50,614 nucleotides of DNA from an uncultured Sphingomonas sp. (lineage in GTDB: Bacteria; Pseudomonadota; Alphaproteobacteria; Sphingomonadales; Sphingomonadaceae). Positions 45,044 to 50,614 of this stretch are shown in pieces; the first letter of the stretch is position 1, and each line of letters opens with the position of its first letter. The DNA lies in contig CAJYIX010000033.1 in the NCBI GenBank assembly GCA_913775315.1, positions 1 to 50,614 of the forward strand. The letters are read 5' to 3'. The position numbers and the translations under genes are program-made. Below the pieces are notes generated by a model that was not told the DNA's origin, ran no database searches, and worked only from the letters and a program-made list of their open reading frames with translations.

Positions 45044-46252
45044 CTATTCGTGGCGGAGCGCGTCGATCGGGTTGAGCGCGGCCGCCCGCCGTGCGGGAAA
45101 GAAGCCGAAGACGACGCCGATGACGGCCGAAATCAGGAACGCGATCAGGTTGATCTGCGGCACGAAGATCCACGGCACCTGCATGACCGGCGCGAGAAGC
45201 GCGATCGCGATCTGGCCGATGACGAGGCCGACCAGCCCGCCGAGCATCGACAGCACGATCGCCTCGACCAGGAATTGCAACAGCACCTCGCGCGCGACCG
45301 CGCCGATCGCCAGGCGGATGCCGATCTCGCGCGTGCGTTCGGTGACGCTGACCAGCATGATGTTCATGATGCCGATCCCGCCAACGACCAGGCTGATCGC
45401 CGCCACTGCCGTCACGATGCTGGTCAGGAGCGTCGTCGTGCCCGTCAGCGTCGCCGAAATCTGCGCGGTGTCGAAGATGTTGAAATTGTCCTCCGCCCCC
45501 GGCTCGATTCGGCGGCGTTCGCGCAGCAGCGTCGAAAGCTGGTCCTGCACCTGTGCGCTGTCGTAATCGGCGTCGATCCCGACCAGCATCAGGCGGATGT
45601 CGCGATTGCCGGTCAGGCGGCGCTGCACCGTCTTGATCGGCATGATGACGATATCATCCTGATCGCCGCCGAACCCGGCCTGTCCGCGCGTCTCCAGCGT
45701 GCCGATCACGTCGCAGCTGATGTTGTTGACGCGCATCCGCTTGCCCACCGCATCGGTGTCGCGGAACAGGTTAGTGCGCACCGTATTGCCGATGATGCAC
45801 ACCGCCTTGCCCGCATCCTCCTCCGCGCGGGAGAAGGTACGCCCGCCGGTCAGGTTCCACGGCTGGACCTGGAAATAGGCGTTGGTGGTGCCGTTGATCG
45901 TCGTCGACCAGTTTGCGCCGTTGTAGATCGCGGTCGCGGTCGACTGCGCCTGGGGGGCTACCGCCGTGACGCCGCCGATCTGCTCGCGCACCGCATCGAC
46001 ATCGGCCTGCTCGAAGTCGGGCGGCCGCGGCCCGCCGCCGCCGCGGCCGAAGCCCTGGCCGGGGCGCACCTGAAGGATGTTGGTGCCGAGGCTGGCGATC
46101 TGCTGCTGCACCGCCGCGGTCGTCGCCTGTCCCAGCGTCACCATCGTCACCACCGCCGCCACGCCGATGACAATGCCGAGAATGGTGAGGAACGAGCGCA
46201 GCAGATGCCGCCGGATCGACCGCACCGCGAGCGTGAAGGTGGTGAAGAGCAT
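45044..46252 (-). CDS. MacB-type ABC transporter permease
   Basis: The 402-residue permease has an N-terminal helix ([23 protein letters not shown]), a large periplasmic MacB_PCD domain and three C-terminal helices with [20 protein letters not shown] and [11 protein letters not shown]. Near residue 65-77 the PCD has a Gly/Arg/Pro-rich insert ([14 protein letters not shown]). The ATPase is encoded separately, unlike E. coli MacB. ATG 46252 overlaps the ATPase stop (TGATG). Together with the adaptor and outer-membrane factor it forms a tripartite pump. Confidence 0.9.
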   Translation of the reverse strand: MLFTTFTLAVRSIRRHLLRSFLTILGIVIGVAAVVTMVTLGQATTAAVQQQIASLGTNILQVRPGQGFGRGGGGPRPPDFEQADVDAVREQIGGVTAVAPQAQSTATAIYNGANWSTTINGTTNAYFQVQPWNLTGGRTFSRAEEDAGKAVCIIGNTVRTNLFRDTDAVGKRMRVNNISCDVIGTLETRGQAGFGGDQDDIVIMPIKTVQRRLTGNRDIRLMLVGIDADYDSAQVQDQLSTLLRERRRIEPGAEDNFNIFDTAQISATLTGTTTLLTSIVTAVAAISLVVGGIGIMNIMLVSVTERTREIGIRLAIGAVAREVLLQFLVEAIVLSMLGGLVGLVIGQIAIALLAPVMQVPWIFVPQINLIAFLISAVIGVVFGFFPARRAAALNPIDALRHE

Positions 46253-46965
46253 CAGACCGCCTCGCCCTGCCGGTGGTTCTGTTCGATCCGTTCGACCAGC
46301 CCGTCCTTGAAGTGGACGACGGTGTGCGCGAACGCGGCCATGTCGGGTTCGTGCGTGACCATGAGGACGGTGATGCCGCTGTTGCGGTTGAGGTCGGTCA
46401 GGAGCTTCATGATCTCCACCGACCGCTCGCTGTCGAGGTTGCCGGTCGGCTCGTCCGCCAGCAGCACGTCGGGGGCGGTGACGATCGCACGGGCGATCGC
46501 GACGCGCTGCTGCTGGCCGCCCGACAATTCGGCGGGGGTATGGTCCCACCATTTGTCGAGCCCGACCTTTTCGAGCGCCGCCATGCCCCGCTCGCGCCGA
46601 ACCTTCTTGTCGTCGCCGCGATAGAGGAGCGGCAGCTCGACATTCTCGAGCGCACTCGTCCGACTGAGCAGGTTGAAGCCTTGAAACACGAAGCCGAGAT
46701 ATTTCCGGCGCAAGAGCGCGCGCTGGTCACGGTCCAGCGTCTCGACATGCACGTCCTTGAACAGGAACTCGCCGCCGGTCGGCACGTCGAGACAGCCGAG
46801 GATGTTCATCGTCGTCGACTTGCCCGACCCCGACGGCCCCATCACCGCGACGAAATCACCCTTTGCGATGTCGAGGTCGACGCCCTTCAGCGCCTGGAAC
46901 GCGGTCGGGCCATCGCCGTACGTCTTGGTGACGCCGCGCAGGCGGATGATGGGTTCAGGCGCCAC
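46252..46965 (-). CDS. MacB-type ABC transporter ATP-binding protein
   Basis: The 237-residue LolD/MacB-class ATPase has Walker [12 protein letters not shown]-loop VFQGFNLL, signature [14 protein letters not shown] and Walker [15 protein letters not shown] 46965, in the last codons of the adaptor gene (11-bp overlap), fits the usual N terminus [14 protein letters not shown] longer frame to 47076 would run back through the Gly-rich tail of the adaptor gene and is rejected. Confidence 0.92.
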   Translation of the reverse strand: MAPEPIIRLRGVTKTYGDGPTAFQALKGVDLDIAKGDFVAVMGPSGSGKSTTMNILGCLDVPTGGEFLFKDVHVETLDRDQRALLRRKYLGFVFQGFNLLSRTSALENVELPLLYRGDDKKVRRERGMAALEKVGLDKWWDHTPAELSGGQQQRVAIARAIVTAPDVLLADEPTGNLDSERSVEIMKLLTDLNRNSGITVLMVTHEPDMAAFAHTVVHFKDGLVERIEQNHRQGEAV

Positions 46966-48406
46966 GCTGCCCGCCCCCACCGCCGCCGCCCGCACCGCCG
47001 CGCCCCTGGCCGCCGCCGGCACCGCCGCCGCTGCGACGACCCTGCCCGCCGCCCTTGCGCGCATTGTCGCCGGCAAGCTGGCCGGTGATGATCTTCATGC
47101 CGGGGCGCAGCCCGCCCGACAGGATCTCGGTCACCTGTCCGTCGCTTTCGCCGACGGTCACGCGGATCGGCTGCGGCTCGTTGTTCTCGCTGAGAATATA
47201 GACGGTCTGCTGCGATCCGCGCCCGATCGTCGCGGTCCGCTCGCCCCCGCCGCCACCGCGGCGACGGCGCGGGCCGGGGACGATCTGGCTGGCAAGCCCG
47301 CCCTTGCTCGCGTCGGTGCCATTGCCGGTCGAGGGCTGAAAGCGCAGCGCGGCATTGGGGACGAGCAGCACGTTCTGCCGCTCGGTCGTCACGATCTCTG
47401 CCGTCGCGGTCATGCCGGGGCGCAGGCGAAGCTCGCCATTGGCGACCGACAGCTTGGCGGCATAGCTCACCACCTGTCCGGTCGTCGCCGCACCGGTCGA
47501 TCCGGTGCTGGACGACGAGGCACTCGCTTCCGACACCGACAGGTTCGAGCCTACGTCGACGCGGCTGATCGTCGCGGGGAAGCGTTCGCCGGGAAACGCA
47601 TCGACGGTAAAGGTCGCGCGCTGGCCGTTCTTGACGCTACCCACGTCCGCCTCGTCGATCGCGACCTCCAGCTCCATCTGGCTCAGATCCTCGGCAATCA
47701 CGAACAGCGTCGGCGTGTTGAAGGAAGCGGCGACGGTCTGGCCGGGATCGACCTGACGCGCCAGCACGACGCCGTTGACGGGTGAGCGGATGATCGCCCG
47801 CTCGCGCTGCGTCTGGCTGGCCGAAAGCTGCGCGCGCGCGGCGGCGACGTTCGCCTCGGCCGTGCGCACCCCCGCGACGCCGCGGGCGACAGCGGCGCGC
47901 GCGGTGTCGAGCTCGGTCTTGGCCGGCACGCGCCCTCCCGACAGGCGGCTGACTTCCTCGAACCGGGCAAGCGTCGCTCGCGCCTCCGTCAGCGTCGCCT
48001 GCGCCTGTTGCACCGCGGCCTGCTGCGCGGCGAGCTGCGCCTGGTTCTGGCGGATCTGGTCATCGAGCTGCTCGGGGTCGATCTGCGCCAGCGGCTGGCC
48101 CGCGCGCACGCGGTCGTTCACGTCGACGACGACCTGCGTGACGAGGCCGGATAGCTGCGAACCGACCGTCACCTGGTTGGTAGGGGCCAGCTTGCCCGTC
48201 GCCGATACCGTGACCTCCAGATTGCCCTGCCGCGCGGGGGTGGTCGCATATTCGGTCTTCGCGTCGCCCTTGAAGAAGGACAGTGTGCCCCAGATCAGGA
48301 GCACGACACCGAGCGCGATCAGCGCCCATTTGGCGTATCGCTTCCACGCGGGCTGCGACTTGGTGCCGAGGAACGCGTCGATATCGGCTTGGGTCTGGTC
48401 GGCCAT
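46955..48406 (-). CDS. Periplasmic adaptor of tripartite efflux (MacA/HlyD family)
   Basis: The 483-residue membrane fusion protein has one N-terminal helix (about 26-46), lipoyl halves (TGKLAPTNQVTVGSQLSG and SPVNGVVLARQVDPGQ) and a long alpha-hairpin rich in Ala and Gln between them. The C terminus is unusual: [14 protein letters not shown] near residue 390 and a Gly/Arg tail (about 453-483). ATG 48406 is preferred to ATG 48433. It is downstream of the outer-membrane factor by 7 bases. Confidence 0.9.
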   Translation of the reverse strand: MADQTQADIDAFLGTKSQPAWKRYAKWALIALGVVLLIWGTLSFFKGDAKTEYATTPARQGNLEVTVSATGKLAPTNQVTVGSQLSGLVTQVVVDVNDRVRAGQPLAQIDPEQLDDQIRQNQAQLAAQQAAVQQAQATLTEARATLARFEEVSRLSGGRVPAKTELDTARAAVARGVAGVRTAEANVAAARAQLSASQTQRERAIIRSPVNGVVLARQVDPGQTVAASFNTPTLFVIAEDLSQMELEVAIDEADVGSVKNGQRATFTVDAFPGERFPATISRVDVGSNLSVSEASASSSSTGSTGAATTGQVVSYAAKLSVANGELRLRPGMTATAEIVTTERQNVLLVPNAALRFQPSTGNGTDASKGGLASQIVPGPRRRRGGGGGERTATIGRGSQQTVYILSENNEPQPIRVTVGESDGQVTEILSGGLRPGMKIITGQLAGDNARKGGGQGRRSGGGAGGGQGRGGAGGGGGGGQRGA

Positions 48407-48413
48407 AAGGGGG

Positions 48414-49898
48414 TCAGTCCTGCTGCCGCGCATCGAGCGCGCGGGTCGTCGTGTTGTCGATCGTCGGCACGGTGCCCGCGTCCCACCCGCCGCCCAATGC
48501 GGCGAACAGCTGGACGAGCGCGGTCGACTCGTCGCTCGCTGCCGTCGTCAGGCTGTTGCGCGCCGACAGGAGCTGCGTCTCGGTCTGGTTGAGCGTCGTG
48601 AAGTCGGTCAGGCCCGCGCGGTACTGGCTGCGCGCGAGGATCGCCGAGTTGTTGGCCGCGTCGAAGGCGATGCGGAACTGGACGGTGCGCGCCTGCGCGG
48701 TGCGGAGCGCCACGACGGCGTTCTCCACGTCCTCGAGGCTGGTGAGCACGGCCGACTTGTAGTTGAGGAACGCGGCATCGGCGGCGGCGCGCTGCGCACG
48801 GACCGCGGCGCGGGTGCGGCCGCCGTCGAAGATCAGCTGCTGAAGCCCCGCGAACAGCGTGCCGGTGATGATGTCGGTCAGCCCGCCGATCGTGCTCGCC
48901 GCGGTGTCGAGCCCGCCCGACAGGTTGAAGGCGGGATAGAGCTGCGCCTCGGTCACGCCGATCTGCGCGGTGGCGGCGGCAAGGTTGCGCTCGGCCGCGC
49001 GGACGTCGGGGCGCTGGCGCAGCGTGTCGGCGGGAATGCCGGTACCGACCGCGGCGGGCCCGCGCGGGATGGGGCGGACGGCGGCCATCTCGGCCTTGAG
49101 CGCGCCGGGCGCCTGTCCGATCAGCACGCCCAATCGCGAGACCGCACTGTTGTAGCTGGCCTCGAGGCTCGGGATCGTCGCGGCGGTCTGTGCCCGCTGC
49201 GCGCGCGCCTGCTCGGCATCGAGCGAGGAGACGAGGCCCGCCTGCACGCGAAAGCCCGCGATCTCCAGATTGTCGTCCTGGATTTCGAGGCTGGCGCGCG
49301 CATTGGCGATCTGCGCCTGCGCCGCGCGCGCGAGGATGTAGTTGCGCGCGATCTCCGCCTGCGTGCTGACCAGCACCGTAGCGTAATCATAGCCTGAGGC
49401 GGCATAGCTCGCCCGCGCGCCCTCGACCGAGCGGCGGATGCCGCCAAACAGGTCGACCTGGTAATTGGCGTCGAGGCCGAGCGAAAAGTTGTTGGTGCTG
49501 CCCTGCCCGGTGTTGATGATCGTCCCGTCGGGCAGCTGCGTCTGCTGGCTGCCGCCGGTGATCGCCTGCCGCCGCGAATAGCCGCCCGAGCCCGACAGCG
49601 TGGGCAGGAAATCGGCGCGCGCCTGCACCAGCTGCTCGCGTGCCTGACGCAGGCGGGCGACGGCCTGCGCCACGTCAAGATTGTCGGGCGCGGCCTGGGC
49701 GACGAGGCGCTGGAGCAGCGGGTCGTCGAACCGCTCCCACCATTTCGTCAGGTCCTCGGCCGTGGCGGTGCCCGGGACCGAATAGGCGGGCGGCACCCCG
49801 AGCGCCGCGGGCGTGTCGGGGCGATAGTCGGGGCCGACCGCGCATCCGGCGAGCGGCACGGCGGCGACGAGCAGCAGCGAGAGGGCACGAGCGGTCAT
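48414..49898 (-). CDS. Outer-membrane efflux lipoprotein, NodT family
   Basis: The 494-residue TolC/OprM-like channel begins with a lipoprotein signal peptide and lipobox ending at C19 (VAAVPLAGC), then the NodT start [11 protein letters not shown] and [12 protein letters not shown]. The repeated coiled-coil halves rich in Ala, Arg and Gln follow (for example [19 protein letters not shown]). It is the first gene of the pump operon and needs Lgt for lipid attachment. ATG 49898 is preferred over the extended start at 50033. Confidence 0.93.
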   Translation of the reverse strand: MTARALSLLLVAAVPLAGCAVGPDYRPDTPAALGVPPAYSVPGTATAEDLTKWWERFDDPLLQRLVAQAAPDNLDVAQAVARLRQAREQLVQARADFLPTLSGSGGYSRRQAITGGSQQTQLPDGTIINTGQGSTNNFSLGLDANYQVDLFGGIRRSVEGARASYAASGYDYATVLVSTQAEIARNYILARAAQAQIANARASLEIQDDNLEIAGFRVQAGLVSSLDAEQARAQRAQTAATIPSLEASYNSAVSRLGVLIGQAPGALKAEMAAVRPIPRGPAAVGTGIPADTLRQRPDVRAAERNLAAATAQIGVTEAQLYPAFNLSGGLDTAASTIGGLTDIITGTLFAGLQQLIFDGGRTRAAVRAQRAAADAAFLNYKSAVLTSLEDVENAVVALRTAQARTVQFRIAFDAANNSAILARSQYRAGLTDFTTLNQTETQLLSARNSLTTAASDESTALVQLFAALGGGWDAGTVPTIDNTTTRALDARQQD

Positions 49899-49940
49899 CG
49901 GACGAGGTGATGGCGACGCGACCCCGACGCGGCAACCGCT

Positions 49941-49964
49941 TTTGTGTCGCGATTTGTATCGGAC
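49941..49964. repeat. Tandem direct repeat in efflux/acs intergenic region
   Basis: TTTGTGTCGCGA (49941-49952) and TTTGTATCGGAC (49953-49964) lie head to tail, sharing TTTGT-TCG. They fall in the 154-base gap between the divergent efflux operon and acs, 43 bases upstream of the efflux start. They may be a regulator site, or coincidence in a short AT-rich patch. Confidence 0.35.
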
Positions 49965-50052
49965 ATTCCGTTGCCTTTGTGCGGTGGCCGCCTTGACCCT
50001 CGGGATTTCAGGCGTTCTTGAAGGACCTGACAAAGATCAACGGAGAGCCCCC

Positions 50053-50614
50053 ATGCCCGACCGCGCCCTTTATCCCGTACCTTCGGACTGGGCCGCGCGT
50101 GCGCATGTCGATGCGGCGGGGTATGAGCGGCTGTACCGGGCGAGCATGGAGGATGCGGACGCATTCTGGCTGGAGCAGGCGCAGCGGCTCGACTGGGTGA
50201 AGGTGCCCACGGTGGCGGGGAACTGGTCGTTCGAGGCGGGCGATTTCGGGATCCGCTGGTTTGAGGACGGCGTGCTCAACGTGTCGGTGAACTGCATCGA
50301 CCGGCATCTTGCCGACCGCGGCGACGAAACGGCGATCCTGTGGGAGCCCGACAGCCCCGAGGCCGAGGGGCGGCGGTTCACCTATCGCGAGCTCCATGCC
50401 GAGGTTTGCCGCTTCGCCAACGTGCTGAAGGCGCGGGGCGTGAAGAAGGGCGACCGGGTGACGATCTACCTGCCGATGATCCCGGAAGCGGCGTTCGCGG
50501 TGCTGGCGTGCGCGCGGATCGGGGCGATCCATTCGGTGGTGTTCGGCGGCTTCTCGCCCGAGGCGCTGGCGGGCCGCATCGAGGATTGCGATTCGAAGAT
50601 CGTGGTGACGGCCG
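50053..50614 (+). CDS. acs: Acetyl-CoA synthetase, N-terminal part
   Basis: Acs activates acetate to acetyl-CoA through acetyl-AMP. ATG 50053 follows GGAGAG. About 187 residues are visible and the gene runs off the window; the family is about 645-650 long. Seen are the N-terminal domain with [56 protein letters not shown], and [23 protein letters not shown] followed by HSVVFGGFS, all standard for acs. The catalytic A-motifs and the acylatable lysine lie beyond the edge. A possible promoter, TTGACC at 49993-49998, lies just upstream. Confidence 0.94.
   Translation, partial: MPDRALYPVPSDWAARAHVDAAGYERLYRASMEDADAFWLEQAQRLDWVKVPTVAGNWSFEAGDFGIRWFEDGVLNVSVNCIDRHLADRGDETAILWEPDSPEAEGRRFTYRELHAEVCRFANVLKARGVKKGDRVTIYLPMIPEAAFAVLACARIGAIHSVVFGGFSPEALAGRIEDCDSKIVVTA

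Noticed and set aside
47077-47088. Extension of the efflux ATPase upstream to about 47076
   Set aside because: The extra N terminus is the Gly-rich tail of the adaptor gene read in another frame. The GTG at 46965 fits the family start.

Overview
The window is a GC-rich (clearly above 60 percent) stretch of alphaproteobacterial chromosome. Gene content and order point to a sphingomonad (Sphingomonas or close relative): an alphaproteobacterial cytochrome c oxidase operon (coxB-ctaD-ctaB-small TM protein-ctaG-coxC-DUF983-SURF1), a pyrE/pdxJ/acpS/lepB run, egtBD, DUF1176 and DUF2141 proteins, and very frequent 4-bp ATGA/GTGA gene overlaps. The genus is inferred from this content, not from a marker gene. 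Almost everything is housekeeping or common accessory chromosome. No phage, CRISPR array or recognisable defence cassette was found.

Layout. 1-429: the 3' end of an IS5-type insertion sequence runs into, and has truncated, a low-GC membrane-protein gene. 596-5582 (+): lgt, a MidA-like methyltransferase, a GNAT acetyltransferase and pgeF, mostly overlapping, then a cystathionine gamma-synthase-like PLP enzyme and a small membrane protein. 5592-5776: three tandem hairpins, tRNA-Gly(TCC) and a terminator-like hairpin. 5792-10141: hbd, a DUF1176 protein, a Tat-exported serine hydrolase, a possible 38-residue membrane peptide and an HNH nuclease. 10249-14177 (+): gluQRS, a HIG1-type twin-TM protein, the PduO adenosyltransferase, then the ergothioneine genes egtB and egtD. 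14225-16651 (-): a PepSY protein with a response regulator and histidine kinase. 16773-22622: uup, an S9 peptidase, dapD, a HAD nucleotidase and phhB, with REP-like palindromes between some of them.

22663-26568: a zincin-like protease translationally linked to ccmA and ccmB, then a convergent methyltransferase and thrC. 26662-33545: a small exported hypothetical protein, then the cytochrome oxidase operon on the minus strand, with a plausible promoter at 33629-33657 and an internal intrinsic terminator after ctaD. Heme o synthesis (CtaB), copper delivery (CtaG), SURF1 and subunits I-III together build the aa3-type oxidase, and CcmAB elsewhere in the window serves c-type cytochrome maturation. 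33738-38073 (+): pyrE, serine hydrolase, pdxJ, acpS, lepB and maiA, every junction overlapping. 38036-43331: a glycan-type cluster of two GT-B glycosyltransferases, an unassigned polytopic membrane protein, an exported DUF2141 protein and a GT-C membrane transferase. 43412-45040: PhoD phosphatase. 45044-49898 (-): a complete tripartite efflux system (outer-membrane factor, adaptor, MacB-type ATPase and permease). 50053-end: the start of acs.

The best candidate for something undescribed is the glycosyltransferase/membrane protein/DUF2141 cluster at 38036-43331. Other points worth a second look are the IS-truncated gene at the left edge, the composite palindrome at 18551-18624, the Gly/Arg-rich segments in both efflux partners, and the degenerate serine hydrolase fused by overlaps into the pyrE-pdxJ run.
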